Positions 9,244 through 18,709 are shown, numbered from the stretch's first letter. The stretch is DNA of 64,000 nucleotides from Pasteurella sp049670895 (GCF_049670895.1 NZ_CP187170.1), one strand, 5' to 3'. Notes: a model not told the origin generated them from the sequence alone. Numbers and translations: made by a program.

Positions 9244-9602
9244 TATTTGCTTCCGTTGGATTGAACAAATGTTGCTATCCAATCGGATAGCCCAAATAAA
9301 TCCGCCAATGTTAATAATTGTGCTGGCGTATTTTTCAACATAACACGCTGACTCTGTTTCTGTCTTTTCACGATCTGCCCAATGCAATCACATAATAAGG
9401 CAAAGCCTGCGGAGTCAATGCGTGTAATCTGGGATAAATCCCAATAAACGTCTTTGTCTGCCAAGTTTTCTGCCGACAAAAAAGAAGCACGTTGCTCCCA
9501 TAAAGGAAGCAACGTGTTACGAGATAACTCTCCAGTTAACTGGAGCGTTATATTATCACTATTTTGTTCGAATACCCAAGTTAAAGTTTTGTCCGTTTTC
9601 AT
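9243..9602 (-). CDS. mlaB: STAS-domain protein MlaB
   Basis: Cytoplasmic partner of the MlaFEDB phospholipid transporter; stabilises the MlaF ATPase. 119 residues with a STAS domain across nearly the whole length; the key loop is DLSQITRIDSAGFALLCD, containing the conserved Ser before the helix. It starts 3 bases after mlaC and overlaps ibaG by one base, so translation is probably coupled. Confidence 0.92.
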   Translation of the reverse strand: MKTDKTLTWVFEQNSDNITLQLTGELSRNTLLPLWEQRASFLSAENLADKDVYWDLSQITRIDSAGFALLCDCIGQIVKRQKQSQRVMLKNTPAQLLTLADLFGLSDWIATFVQSNGSK

Positions 9603-9605
9603 GGC

Positions 9606-10247
9606 TTATTTACTTAAGGTTACGGGTGCTTTTGCGGCTTGAGCCACTTGTTCAGTCAAGGCATCTAAGCCACTTTTGCTAATAGTTGGTGCCCACTCTT
9701 TTTCTTTAGTTTCCACCATGCTTACGCCTTCTGCACTCATGTCAAAGACTTGCCATTTACCCGATTTACTATTTTTGTACCAATAGAAGGTCAAATTAAC
9801 AGGCGGTTGGTTACCACTTTGAATCACTTTCACACGAATGCTAGCGGTTTTCTCTTCGCCTTGTGTTCTTGGTGGCTCAATTTGCAATTTTTGATCCGAA
9901 TAAAGCGTTAACACTTGTGCATAGCTTTGTTCAATATATTGCTCAAATGCCGTAAAGAAACGCTCTCTTTGTTCTGCCGTGGTGGTTTTAAAGTTTTTGC
10001 CCAACACTTTTGAACCCGCATATTTGACATGCACATAAGGCATCAATTCTGTACGCACAATGGTACGTAAATAGTTGGGATTTTGTTTAATCTTCGCTTG
10101 ATTAGTAGATATATTCTTAAATAATTTGTCTGACACCTCTTGCGTAAGCTCATAGGGGGTGTTGGCAAATGCTTGCAGTGAAAAAAGTGCGGTAGAAATA
10201 ACCACCATTTTCGCTAATAAACTTTTTAACATTGTTGTAAACATCAT
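9606..10247 (-). CDS. mlaC: Periplasmic phospholipid carrier MlaC
   Basis: Soluble periplasmic protein that ferries phospholipids between the MlaA outer-membrane complex and the MlaFEDB inner-membrane complex. 213 residues; signal peptide ends about residue 28 (SLQAFA). The body matches the Tol_Tol_Ttg2 family, with the conserved ERFFTAFEQYIEQSYAQVL and a WYKNSKSGKWQVFDM segment. AAGGAG lies upstream of the start. Confidence 0.94.
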   Translation of the reverse strand: MMFTTMLKSLLAKMVVISTALFSLQAFANTPYELTQEVSDKLFKNISTNQAKIKQNPNYLRTIVRTELMPYVHVKYAGSKVLGKNFKTTTAEQRERFFTAFEQYIEQSYAQVLTLYSDQKLQIEPPRTQGEEKTASIRVKVIQSGNQPPVNLTFYWYKNSKSGKWQVFDMSAEGVSMVETKEKEWAPTISKSGLDALTEQVAQAAKAPVTLSK

Positions 10248-10285
10248 TTACTCCTTACATAAAGTTCCTAACTGACTTTCGCCAA

Positions 10286-10792
10286 TTATTTTGCTGGTGC
10301 TTCAGAGGATTTATCCGCCTCAGCCTTATTCCGATCACCATACAAAAATTGCCCCACCAGATCTTCTAGCACAAGTGCAGATTTTGTATCTGTTACTCGA
10401 GAACCTTCTTTCCACATTCCCACTTCACCATCATCAAAGCCAATATTTAAAGCAATATATTGCTCACCTAATAAGCCCGATGTTTTAATGGATAATGCAC
10501 TGGTTTCTGGAATATCCTTATAACGTTCATCAATGGCAATGGTAACGGTGGGTAAATAGCTTTTCTCATCGAGAGAAATATGGGTGACACGACCAATCAC
10601 CACACCGCCCACTTTCAAGGGTGCACGGACTTTTAGTCCACCAATATTGTCAAAAGTTGCATGAATTTTATAAGATTTTGTTTCACTAAATCCTTCAATA
10701 TTCGCCACTTTTAAGCCTAAAAATACCAGTGCAAAAATGCCAAGTAATAAAAATAATCCTACCCAAAATTCATATTTTATTGTTTGTCGCAT
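10286..10792 (-). CDS. mlaD: Phospholipid transport MCE protein MlaD
   Basis: Inner-membrane-anchored MCE protein that forms the hexameric ring of the Mla complex. 168 residues: one N-terminal membrane helix (~8-28) and one MCE domain (~38-117) containing KVRAPLKVGGVVIGRV and the conserved GLLGEQYIAL. The C-terminal tail is rich in Lys, Glu and Ala, which is common. AAGGAAAGGAT precedes the start. Confidence 0.95.
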   Translation of the reverse strand: MRQTIKYEFWVGLFLLLGIFALVFLGLKVANIEGFSETKSYKIHATFDNIGGLKVRAPLKVGGVVIGRVTHISLDEKSYLPTVTIAIDERYKDIPETSALSIKTSGLLGEQYIALNIGFDDGEVGMWKEGSRVTDTKSALVLEDLVGQFLYGDRNKAEADKSSEAPAK

Positions 10793-10849
10793 AAAATATC
10801 CTTTCCTTTTTAATTGATCAAAATCATTTGCGATGTCTTTCGCACATGA

Positions 10850-11632
10850 TCAGCTTGCACCAAACATTAATGCAGTTAACACAAAATCTAATCCCAACAC
10901 CACCAAAGAGGCATGCACCACAGTACGTGTCGTAGCATTGCTGATCCCTTCGGAAGTCGGTAAACAATCGTAGCCGTTAAAAAGTGCAATCCACACAACG
11001 GCTATTGCAAAACACAGGCTTTTTAGAAAACCATTTAATAAATCTTTTTCCCATGTCACCGCATTTTGCATGACAGACCAAAAACTGCCTGAATCCACGC
11101 CTTTCCAATCCACACCCACCAGTGAACCGCCCCAAATACCAATGGCAGTAAAAATAACGGCTAAAATGGGCATCGAAATCACCCCTGCCCAAAAACGTGG
11201 GGCAATGACTCGACGTAACGGATCCACCGCCATCATTTCTAAGCTAGAAAGTTGCTCAGTGGCTTTCATTAAACCAATTTCAGCGGTTAATGCGGAGCCT
11301 GCACGCCCTGCAAATAATAATGCTGTCACCACAGGGCCTAATTCCCGTAATAACGACAGTGCCACTAATTGCCCTAAACTGGTTTCAGCCGAAAAATCCA
11401 CCAACACCACATACCCTTGCAAACCTAGCACCATGCCGATAAACAAGCCTGATAGCATAATAATGAGCAAAGATTGCACACCAAGAACGTGTAATTGCTT
11501 AACAAATAAAGGAAAATGTTTTTTCCATTGTGGCTTGCCCACTAATGCACCAAACAGCATGAAGCCAGCACGCCCCGTGGCACGGCAAACATTGATAGCC
11601 GCTCGCCCCAATTGAGAAATCAAATCAATCAT
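10850..11632 (-). CDS. mlaE: Phospholipid ABC transporter permease MlaE
   Basis: Permease of the Mla pathway that maintains outer-membrane lipid asymmetry. 260 residues, five or six membrane segments, MlaE/YrbE family signatures ELGPVVTALLFAGRAGSA and TAEIGLMKATEQLSSLEMM. Its start overlaps the end of mlaF by four bases, and GGAGGAA inside mlaF provides the ribosome-binding site. Confidence 0.96.
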   Translation of the reverse strand: MIDLISQLGRAAINVCRATGRAGFMLFGALVGKPQWKKHFPLFVKQLHVLGVQSLLIIMLSGLFIGMVLGLQGYVVLVDFSAETSLGQLVALSLLRELGPVVTALLFAGRAGSALTAEIGLMKATEQLSSLEMMAVDPLRRVIAPRFWAGVISMPILAVIFTAIGIWGGSLVGVDWKGVDSGSFWSVMQNAVTWEKDLLNGFLKSLCFAIAVVWIALFNGYDCLPTSEGISNATTRTVVHASLVVLGLDFVLTALMFGAS

Positions 11633-12423
11633 TGGAAAAGTTCCTCCACATAATTCTGTGCAGGAAAATGAAAATGCACAGGTCCATCTGCCTCACCATC
11701 AAGAAATTGACGAACTTGGGGATCCTCACTTTTTAAAAGTTGTGCTGATGTTCCTTCTGCGATCACCCGTTTATCCGCAATAATATAAGCATAATCAGCA
11801 ATGCTTAACACTTCTTGCACATCATGAGAAACCACAATGGATGTCAAATTTAAGGCTTCATTGAGGCGTTTAATTAAACTTAAAATAACCCCCATACTAA
11901 TAGGATCTTGACCCGCAAAAGGCTCATCAAACATGATAAAGTCAGGATCTAAAGCAATGGCTCTAGCCAATGCTGCCCGTCTTGCCATACCACCCGATAA
12001 TTCTGAAGGCATTAAATTGGCGGCACCACGTAACCCCACCGCTTCTAATTTCATCAAGACAATTTGGCGAATGAGGGATTCTGGTAAACGGGTATGCTCT
12101 CGGAGTGGAAAAGCCACATTATCAAAGGTTGAAATGTCAGTAAACAAGGCACCAGATTGAAATAGCATTCCCATTTTTTGGCGAGCTTGATACAGTTGAG
12201 CATTGGACAATTGACAAATGTCTTGACCATCAAACCAAATTTCCCCTTTTTCTGGCTGTAACTGTCCACCGATCAGTTTTAATAAGGTGGTTTTCCCAAT
12301 GCCTGATGGGCCCATAATGGCGGTGATTTTTCCCCTTTGTACCTGTAAATTCAGGTTATCGTAAATTGTACGCTCACCTCGTTTAAAGGTCAGATTTTTC
12401 ACTTCTATTAAGGGTTTATTCAT
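11629..12423 (-). CDS. mlaF: Phospholipid ABC transporter ATPase MlaF
   Basis: ATPase driving MlaE. 264 residues; Walker A GPSGIGKTT near residue 39, signature LSGGMARRAALARA near 142, Walker B DFIMFDEPFAGQDP near 164. The C-terminal extension that wraps the neighbouring subunit is present. It is the first gene of the minus-strand operon mlaFEDCB-ibaG-murA and is divergent from lptC; the 231-base spacer between them must hold both promoters and contains an uptake signal near 12579. Confidence 0.96.
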   Translation of the reverse strand: MNKPLIEVKNLTFKRGERTIYDNLNLQVQRGKITAIMGPSGIGKTTLLKLIGGQLQPEKGEIWFDGQDICQLSNAQLYQARQKMGMLFQSGALFTDISTFDNVAFPLREHTRLPESLIRQIVLMKLEAVGLRGAANLMPSELSGGMARRAALARAIALDPDFIMFDEPFAGQDPISMGVILSLIKRLNEALNLTSIVVSHDVQEVLSIADYAYIIADKRVIAEGTSAQLLKSEDPQVRQFLDGEADGPVHFHFPAQNYVEELFQ

Positions 12424-12654
12424 ATTATCTCTTTACTCAAGTAGAAACATCGAAAAGTAAAACGGGGATAATCTATTAATTCCCCTTGAATGTCAAATTT
12501 TGCACAGTTGACAATACGGTGGTTTGACAGATGAAAAAACAAAACGTTCATCAAGATAAAAATTTTTTAAAAACACACCGCACTTTTATTGGTTTTATCA
12601 AAATTATGCTATGATTGCACATCTCAAAACCACCTAAATAAACTCTATATACTT

Positions 12655-13221
12655 ATGAATATTCGCTGGAATATCGTTTTATCTGTCATTGCGTTGGGAC
12701 TGCTTGCTTGGTTTTATTCTTTAAATCAAGGAGAAGATCCGTTAAATACGCTAGTGAAACGGCAAGATAGCCCTGAATACACAGGCAAAAATATGCAAAC
12801 CACGGTATTTTCTCCCACTGGACAAAAACAGTATTTCGCCACCTCTCAATCCGTTGAACATTACACCCATAATGGTCACACCGATTTTATTATGCCAGAA
12901 GTGTATCTTTTTTCGTTGGATGTACACAACAATAAAAGCTGGAAGTTACGAGCTGATAAAGCGACCTTAACAAAGGAACATATGCTGTATCTTGAAGGAG
13001 ATGTGATTGCAGAAAGTTTATTAGAAGATTCAAGATTACAACGGGTGGAAACCAACAGTGCCGTAGTGAATTTAAAAACCCAAGATATTCATTCTGATAA
13101 CATCGTGAAAATTAATGGTCAGAATTTCCATTCCACAGGTTTAAAAATGACAGGCAATTTACAACAACAAATTGCCACTTTAAAAGAACAGGTAAATACA
13201 TATTATGAAATCAAAAAGTAA
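12655..13221 (+). CDS. lptC: LPS export protein LptC
   Basis: Bitopic inner-membrane protein linking the LptBFG transporter to periplasmic LptA during lipopolysaccharide export. Start chosen at ATG 12655 (MNIRWNIVLSV); 188 residues, close to the usual 191. One N-terminal membrane helix (residues ~5-22) and a beta-jellyroll domain with the conserved LEGDVIAES. It overlaps lptA by 17 bases. The enterobacterial kdsD/kdsC genes upstream are not present. Confidence 0.93.
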   Translation: MNIRWNIVLSVIALGLLAWFYSLNQGEDPLNTLVKRQDSPEYTGKNMQTTVFSPTGQKQYFATSQSVEHYTHNGHTDFIMPEVYLFSLDVHNNKSWKLRADKATLTKEHMLYLEGDVIAESLLEDSRLQRVETNSAVVNLKTQDIHSDNIVKINGQNFHSTGLKMTGNLQQQIATLKEQVNTYYEIKK

Positions 13222-13711
13222 TCAATTTCTTCTTTTTGCGATGCTTATCATGAGTTCATTCTCTGCAGTAGCATTGAAAAATGATACAAATCAACCGATT
13301 AATATTGTGTCTGATAATCAATCTTTAGATATGGATAACCGTGTCGTCACCTTTACAGATAATGTCGTGATTACGCAAGGTTCTATTCTGATCAAAGCAA
13401 ACAAAGTGGTTATCACCCGCCCTGCGGAAAAATCAACCAAGAAAGATACAGTGGAAGCCTTTGGTAGCCCCGTGACATTCCAACAAACCCTAGATAATGG
13501 CAAACCTGTCAACGGCAAAGCCAATAAAGTGCATTATGATTTAACCACAGAATTTTTAACCTTAACGGGCAATGCGGAATTAAAGCAGTTAGACAGTAAA
13601 ATTAATAGCGATAGCATTACTTATGATGTGAAAAAACAACATCTTAAAGCAAAAAGCTCGGCTAATTCCCGAGTAAAAACGGTGCTGATTCCAGCTCAAC
13701 TCAATAAATAG
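13205..13711 (+). CDS. lptA: LPS transport periplasmic protein LptA
   Basis: Periplasmic bridge protein that polymerises between LptC and LptD. 168 residues with a signal peptide cleaved near residue 24 (SFSAVA). OstA-type beta-jellyroll body with the recurring pattern VTFTDNVVITQGSILIKA and LTLTGNAELKQ. Start overlaps lptC; lptB follows 21 bases after. Confidence 0.94.
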   Translation: MKSKSNQFLLFAMLIMSSFSAVALKNDTNQPINIVSDNQSLDMDNRVVTFTDNVVITQGSILIKANKVVITRPAEKSTKKDTVEAFGSPVTFQQTLDNGKPVNGKANKVHYDLTTEFLTLTGNAELKQLDSKINSDSITYDVKKQHLKAKSSANSRVKTVLIPAQLNK

Positions 13712-13732
13712 TCTGAGAAAAGGTTTGTTTTT

Positions 13733-14458
13733 ATGTCTACTCTCTATGCTGAAAATTTAGCAAAAAGTTATAAAAGTCGCCAAGTGGTGTCTAATGTTAG
13801 TCTCATGGTTAATGCCAACGAAATTGTGGGCTTACTTGGGCCAAACGGTGCTGGCAAAACCACTACATTCTACATGGTAGTGGGGTTAGTGAATCATGAT
13901 CACGGCACCATTCGTATTGATGATGAAGACATCAGCTTGCTCCCTATGCATAACCGTGCACAACGTGGTATTGGTTATCTTCCACAAGAAGCCTCGATTT
14001 TCCGTCGTTTAAGCGTATATGATAACTTAATGGCGGTGTTGGAAATTCGCAAAGACTTAAGCCAAGAGGAACGCCATGCGAGAGCCGATGAATTAATTGA
14101 TGAATTTAATATCGGTCATATTCGCAATAATTTAGGTCAATCCCTTTCGGGTGGGGAACGTCGCCGTGTGGAAATTGCTCGGGCATTAGCAGCGAACCCT
14201 AAATTTATTTTATTAGATGAACCCTTTGCGGGCGTCGATCCGATTTCTGTTATTGACATCAAAAAAATCATTATGGATCTGCGTGATCGTGGCTTGGGCG
14301 TATTGATTACCGATCATAATGTGCGTGAAACCTTAGATGTGTGTGAGCGTGCTTATATTGTCAGTGCAGGGCAAATGATTGCGACAGGCACGCCTGAACA
14401 AATCCTCAATAACGAACATGTTAAACGTGTCTATCTTGGTGAAGAGTTCAAATTATAA
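13733..14458 (+). CDS. lptB: LPS export ABC transporter ATPase LptB
   Basis: Cytoplasmic ATPase powering LPS extraction with LptFG. 241 residues, same as E. coli. Walker A GPNGAGKTT near residue 37, Q-loop in GYLPQEASIF, signature LSGGERRRVEIARAL near 139, Walker B FILLDEPFAGVDP near 160, H-loop ITDHNVRETL. The next gene begins two bases after the stop; the usual rpoN and hpf are absent here. Confidence 0.97.
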   Translation: MSTLYAENLAKSYKSRQVVSNVSLMVNANEIVGLLGPNGAGKTTTFYMVVGLVNHDHGTIRIDDEDISLLPMHNRAQRGIGYLPQEASIFRRLSVYDNLMAVLEIRKDLSQEERHARADELIDEFNIGHIRNNLGQSLSGGERRRVEIARALAANPKFILLDEPFAGVDPISVIDIKKIIMDLRDRGLGVLITDHNVRETLDVCERAYIVSAGQMIATGTPEQILNNEHVKRVYLGEEFKL

Positions 14459-14460
14459 CT

Positions 14461-14982
14461 ATGGTGAAATTTACAGATTTATTAAAGCCCGAAAATATTC
14501 GTCAGGGCATGTTGTGTTCGAGTAAAAAACGTGTATTTGAAACCATTACGAGCCTGATGGCCAGTCAAGTAAATGTTGAAAATGCGGAACAGTGTTATTT
14601 TGAATGCCTATTTAATCGTGAAAAATTAGGTAACTCGGGGTTGGGAAACGGGGTTGCCATGCCTAAAGCCCGTATTCCTGAAGGCAATCAACCTCTTGCT
14701 GTTTTTTTACAGCTTGATACGCCTGTGGAATATGACGCAGCTGATCACCGTGATGTTGATTTAATTTTTGCCCTATTAATTCCCGAGCCAATTTGTGCAG
14801 ACTATATTGCAAAACTGCCTAAAATTGCTGAAAATTTATCTGATAAGAATTTATGTAAACAACTGCGTGCAGCCCAAAGTGCGGACGAAATTTGGCAAAT
14901 TTTCGCTCATTATGATCAAACTCAAGAGACGGAAACCCCAGACCACTCAGAAGATGAGCAAACACCCCTTTCGGCTGATTGA
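14461..14982 (+). CDS. ptsN: PtsN-like EIIA(Ntr) domain protein lacking the active histidine
   Basis: Homologue of the nitrogen-PTS EIIA protein. 173 residues; the PTS_EIIA type-2 fold is recognisable from GNSGLGNGVAMP and DHRDVDLIFALLIPEP, and the C-terminus (RAAQSADEIWQIF) aligns with E. coli PtsN. The phosphorylated His of the IPHGK motif is replaced by Lys69 (AMPKARIPEG), confirmed in the DNA (cct aaa gcc). An acidic tail (TETPDHSEDEQ) extends past the family end. It starts 2 bases after lptB. It probably retains a regulatory protein-protein role rather than phosphotransfer; this is inference. Confidence 0.88.
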   Translation: MVKFTDLLKPENIRQGMLCSSKKRVFETITSLMASQVNVENAEQCYFECLFNREKLGNSGLGNGVAMPKARIPEGNQPLAVFLQLDTPVEYDAADHRDVDLIFALLIPEPICADYIAKLPKIAENLSDKNLCKQLRAAQSADEIWQIFAHYDQTQETETPDHSEDEQTPLSAD

Positions 14983-15018
14983 TTGAAATTTCGCTTCCTT
15001 ATAATCGTGAGTACAGCT

Positions 15019-15882
15019 ATGGAAATTATTATTATTAGTGGACGCTCTGGTGCGGGAAAATCCGTTGCCCTTCGTGCACTAGAAGATATTGGCTATTATT
15101 GTGTTGATAATTTACCGCTAGATTTACTCCCTCAATTGGCAGACATTTTATCTGCCAATCATAAGTCTGCGGCAATTAGCCTTGATATCCGCAATCTTCC
15201 TGCGTCTTCACAGCACCTTGATCTGCTTCTCAGCAAGCTGATGCAACAACACCAACTCAAAATTGTTTTTTTAGATTCTGATCGAAGCACGTTAATTCGC
15301 CGTTATAGCGATTCCAGACGCCTTCACCCCCTTTCTGTGAAAGATCTCTCTTTGGAATTAGCCATTGACGAGGAAAAAAAACAACTTGAGCCTTTAATTC
15401 AACATGCCAATTTAATTATTGATACCACCCACCTTTCCACCCATGAACTGGCTGAGCGTTTACGGGAATTTTTGTGTGGGCATTCTGATAAAGCCTTAAA
15501 AATTGTCTTTCAATCCTTTGGCTTCAAATATGGCTTACCTTTAGATGCCGACTATGTATTTGATGTGCGTTTCTTACCAAATCCCCATTGGAATCCAGAG
15601 CTTCGTCCGTTGACTGGCTTAGATCAACCCGTGGCAGATTTTTTAAGCAAACATAATGAGGTCAATCACTTTATTTATCTGACCCGTAATTACATTGAAA
15701 CATGGTTGCCGATGTTGGAACAAAACAACCGAAGCTACCTCACCATTGCCATTGGCTGTACGGGGGGAAAACATCGCTCTGTTTATATCACCGAACAAAT
15801 CGGGCAATATTTCCAAGCAAAAGGGAAAGATGTACAAATTCAGCATAAATCCCTTGCACATCATCAAGTGAGAGGAAAATAA
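15019..15882 (+). CDS. rapZ: RNase adapter protein RapZ
   Basis: P-loop protein of the YvcJ/RapZ family; in E. coli it binds sRNAs GlmY/GlmZ, senses glucosamine-6-phosphate and recruits RNase E to control glmS. 287 residues from ATG 15019; GTG 15007 is an in-frame alternative. Walker A GRSGAGKS at residues 8-15; the family motif IAIGCTGGKHRSVYI is near 250; basic C-terminus HHQVRGK. The gene follows the ptsN-like gene after 36 bases without the npr gene found in enterics. Confidence 0.95.
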   Translation: MEIIIISGRSGAGKSVALRALEDIGYYCVDNLPLDLLPQLADILSANHKSAAISLDIRNLPASSQHLDLLLSKLMQQHQLKIVFLDSDRSTLIRRYSDSRRLHPLSVKDLSLELAIDEEKKQLEPLIQHANLIIDTTHLSTHELAERLREFLCGHSDKALKIVFQSFGFKYGLPLDADYVFDVRFLPNPHWNPELRPLTGLDQPVADFLSKHNEVNHFIYLTRNYIETWLPMLEQNNRSYLTIAIGCTGGKHRSVYITEQIGQYFQAKGKDVQIQHKSLAHHQVRGK

Positions 15883-16056
15883 ACGACGGGCGTCGAGGGC
15901 ATGACCTGTGGTACTTCAGTGGAAAACCTGTCCAAAAAGCACCGCACTTTGGCTCACATAGGTTGAGCGTTGGTTAAGGTTTGATTGAGGCTTGGCTTAA
16001 CTTGAACTTAACTTAAATCTGGACTGAGCTTAGGCTTTTCTTCCTCTTTCCTTATG

Positions 16057-17424
16057 CTACTCGTTTGGCGATTTCCCTTTTACCTTGTCCGAAAAAGCCT
16101 GTGTGCCGATCACTTGGCTGAGAATTTCACCGTTTGCCACTCGGGTTTTTAACCTATCGCCCAATTTCACCTGTTCAATGTGGTCAATGGTTTTGCCTTC
16201 ACTGTCTTCCACAATGGAATAGCCTCGGGCTAATATTTTTAGCGGGCTTAAGCCGTCAAGTTTACTGGATAAATGGGCAAACTGGTGTTGCTTCATCATC
16301 AGCAAACGTTGCAATCCATGTTCTAGCCTCACTTCAAGCTGATTCACATATTGCTGTTGTCGTTGCACGTTTAGCGGTAACGGATTTTGTTGTACTCGGG
16401 AAAAAAGTGCGGTCAATTTTTCTTGTTTTTTCCCCACAAACAGCTTCATGGCTAATTGTAAACGATGGGTCAATTGCTGAATTTGTTGACCTTGTGAGAA
16501 TAACTGAGCTTGAGGATGCTGATGTTGTAAACGTAAACGTAAGGCTTGCACCATGCTCAACTTATCATGGAACACACGGTCTAACGCCATGTCTAAACGC
16601 TGACGTTGATATAATAACCGACGTAACAGGTCTTGTTGATCTCGGCTCACCAATTCTGCCGCCGCAGAAGGGGTTGGGGCACGTAAATCAGCGACAAAAT
16701 CGGCAATCGTCACATCGGTTTCATGCCCCACCGCACTGATGATCGGAAGCTGAGAATGGAAAATAGCTCTCACCACTTTTTCTTCATTAAAACACCATAA
16801 ATCTTCTAAGGATCCGCCGCCTCGCCCAACAATGAGTACATCTACTTCCTGACGTTGATTGGCAAGCTCAATCATTTGCACAATTTCAGCACTCGCCTCT
16901 TTACCTTGCACCGATGTGGGATAAATCACCACCTTTAAACTCGGATCTCGACGACCTAAAATCTGCAACATATCTTGTAATGCCGCCCCTGTTTTCGAGG
17001 TAATAATCCCGACGGCATGACAGAAAGGTGGCAGTTGTTTTTTCAAATGCTGTGCAAACAACCCCTCTGCTGCTAGCTTCATTTTTAATGCGTCAAATTG
17101 TTGTTGTAGCAACCCTTCGCCTGCTGGGTGCATACTCTCAATAATCAGTTGATAATCGCCTCGAGGTTCATACAAACTGACACTGGCACGCACTAAAACC
17201 TGCATACCATTTTGTGGACGAAAACTCACTCGCATATTTTTCATGCGAAACATGGCACAACGTACCTGTGCATTTTCATCTTTTAAGGTTAAATACCAAT
17301 GTCCCGAAACGGGTTGGGTAAAATTGGAAATTTCCCCTGTCAACCAAACTTGCCCAAGCTGATTTTCTAGCATGAAGCGTACGGTTTGATTTAATTGCGA
17401 AACAGAATAAATAGGATCAGACAT
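16057..17424 (-). CDS. xseA: Exodeoxyribonuclease VII large subunit
   Basis: Large subunit of the ssDNA-specific exonuclease VII. Start placed at ATG 17424 (MSDPIYSVSQL), 455 residues. Residues ~5-105 are the OB-fold DNA-binding domain (VRFMLENQLGQVWLTGEIS); the central catalytic region has VGIITSKTGAALQDML, DVLIVGRGGGSLEDLW and the conserved SAVGHETDVTIADFVADLRA. The C-terminal half is a long Gln/Leu-rich coiled coil. It follows roxA in the same direction, 79 bases downstream. Confidence 0.96.
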   Translation of the reverse strand: MSDPIYSVSQLNQTVRFMLENQLGQVWLTGEISNFTQPVSGHWYLTLKDENAQVRCAMFRMKNMRVSFRPQNGMQVLVRASVSLYEPRGDYQLIIESMHPAGEGLLQQQFDALKMKLAAEGLFAQHLKKQLPPFCHAVGIITSKTGAALQDMLQILGRRDPSLKVVIYPTSVQGKEASAEIVQMIELANQRQEVDVLIVGRGGGSLEDLWCFNEEKVVRAIFHSQLPIISAVGHETDVTIADFVADLRAPTPSAAAELVSRDQQDLLRRLLYQRQRLDMALDRVFHDKLSMVQALRLRLQHQHPQAQLFSQGQQIQQLTHRLQLAMKLFVGKKQEKLTALFSRVQQNPLPLNVQRQQQYVNQLEVRLEHGLQRLLMMKQHQFAHLSSKLDGLSPLKILARGYSIVEDSEGKTIDHIEQVKLGDRLKTRVANGEILSQVIGTQAFSDKVKGKSPNE

Positions 17425-17503
17425 GGTTATCCCCTTTGGCGTGATACAGAATGGGTGATCTTGCCACACATGAACAACATCACCTTACATGTGATGAATC
17501 TCC

Positions 17504-18709
17504 CTACTCCAAGCATACCCAGCCATCATCAAGCCAGTTACATAAAGAATCGAGCAATAACGCCAAAGCCGTATCAGGATCTTCATTTTGTGCACATAAG
17601 TGCGTTAAAAATGCGAAATCAAGGTGTTCGCCATCGGCAAGGGCTTTTAAGACTAGAGCTTCAATCTCATTTAATTCATCTAACCATTCACCATTGGCAT
17701 AAAGACGTAATGGATTTTCAAGATAAAGCAACTTACAGTTATTATCTTGCATGATCTTGCCATTTTCTTCCAAAATTGACCGCACTTCTTCTAAATCACA
17801 ATAGGCTTCTGTTTCCAGTAACTCATAACGTCTGGTGCTCACAGTCGTTGCCACCGCATGTTGGAATAAACGATCAAATTGTGTAGATTCGGCTAGTTTG
17901 GCGAAAAATTGTTGTTTCATTTTTTCCACCATCGCAAGATCTAACTTGCCTGTTGCCTGTGGCGATGGGCTTAAACGTAAGGGAATATTTAGCTCAGTTA
18001 AATCCATATCAGGCAAGGCTTGGCAAAGCCCTTTGTTGATATTGTCGAATAAATCCGCAAGATTCGGATAACGCAGACCAAAAGAGAAAGTCAAACAGTC
18101 ATCTTCTGCTACGCCATAATGAGATAAACGAGAAGGCACATATAACACATCACCCGGTGCCATCACTTCATCAAGTATCAGCTCACCCATATCATCAAAA
18201 ATACGAATAGGTTGATTGGCTTTAAATGCAGTGCTTGGATCGCACCATTTTCCTAATTGCCAACGGCGATGACCATAACCTTGCACCAAAAACACATCAT
18301 ACTCATCATAATGCTTACCGACCGAACCGCCTTTTGGGGCATAAGACACCATAATGTCATCACGCTGCCATTGTGGAATAAACCCAAAGGCACGCCATAA
18401 CTGCCCTAATTCTGGCGACCATTGTTCTAAATTTTGCACTAACACAGACCACTGTTCAGGTAAGTTTTTAAAGGTTTTTTCCGTGAATGGGCTACGCATT
18501 AATTGCCAATTATCTTCGGAAAATTGCTTAATTAAACGTGCCGTTACCTCTTCTTGTTGAGCAAGTTCAAGAATGTCCGCAGGTTCAAACATGCCAACAA
18601 TGTCAGGCAATCCATTACGAATCAATAAGGGTTGTTTTTGCCAATAATCACGCAAAAATATTTCTGGGGTAATGTGTTCAGGTAAACAGAATTTCATGTT
18701 GGTATCCAT
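17504..18709 (-). CDS. roxA: Ribosomal protein uL16 arginine hydroxylase RoxA (YcfD)
   Basis: Fe(II)/2-oxoglutarate-dependent JmjC-type oxygenase that hydroxylates an arginine of ribosomal protein L16 in E. coli. 401 residues. The metal-binding HxD is H133-Y-D135 in GKHYDEYDVF, with the distal His in SRLSHYGVAEDD. A C-terminal winged-helix region completes the family architecture. M5 (18697) is an equally possible start; no strong ribosome-binding site decides. Same strand as ratA, rnfH and xseA. Confidence 0.93.
   Translation of the reverse strand: MDTNMKFCLPEHITPEIFLRDYWQKQPLLIRNGLPDIVGMFEPADILELAQQEEVTARLIKQFSEDNWQLMRSPFTEKTFKNLPEQWSVLVQNLEQWSPELGQLWRAFGFIPQWQRDDIMVSYAPKGGSVGKHYDEYDVFLVQGYGHRRWQLGKWCDPSTAFKANQPIRIFDDMGELILDEVMAPGDVLYVPSRLSHYGVAEDDCLTFSFGLRYPNLADLFDNINKGLCQALPDMDLTELNIPLRLSPSPQATGKLDLAMVEKMKQQFFAKLAESTQFDRLFQHAVATTVSTRRYELLETEAYCDLEEVRSILEENGKIMQDNNCKLLYLENPLRLYANGEWLDELNEIEALVLKALADGEHLDFAFLTHLCAQNEDPDTALALLLDSLCNWLDDGWVCLE

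Noticed and set aside
8986..9387. A 133-residue form of IbaG starting inside mlaB
   Set aside because: The extra residues do not belong to the BolA fold; ATG 9243 overlaps the mlaB stop as expected for coupled genes.
11070..11615. A 181-codon open frame opposite mlaE
   Set aside because: Low-complexity Pro/Thr/Asn composition produced by the antisense strand of a membrane protein; no start signal.
16134..16739. A 201-codon open frame opposite xseA
   Set aside because: It lies wholly antisense to a well-conserved gene, lacks a ribosome-binding site and shows no recognisable domain.
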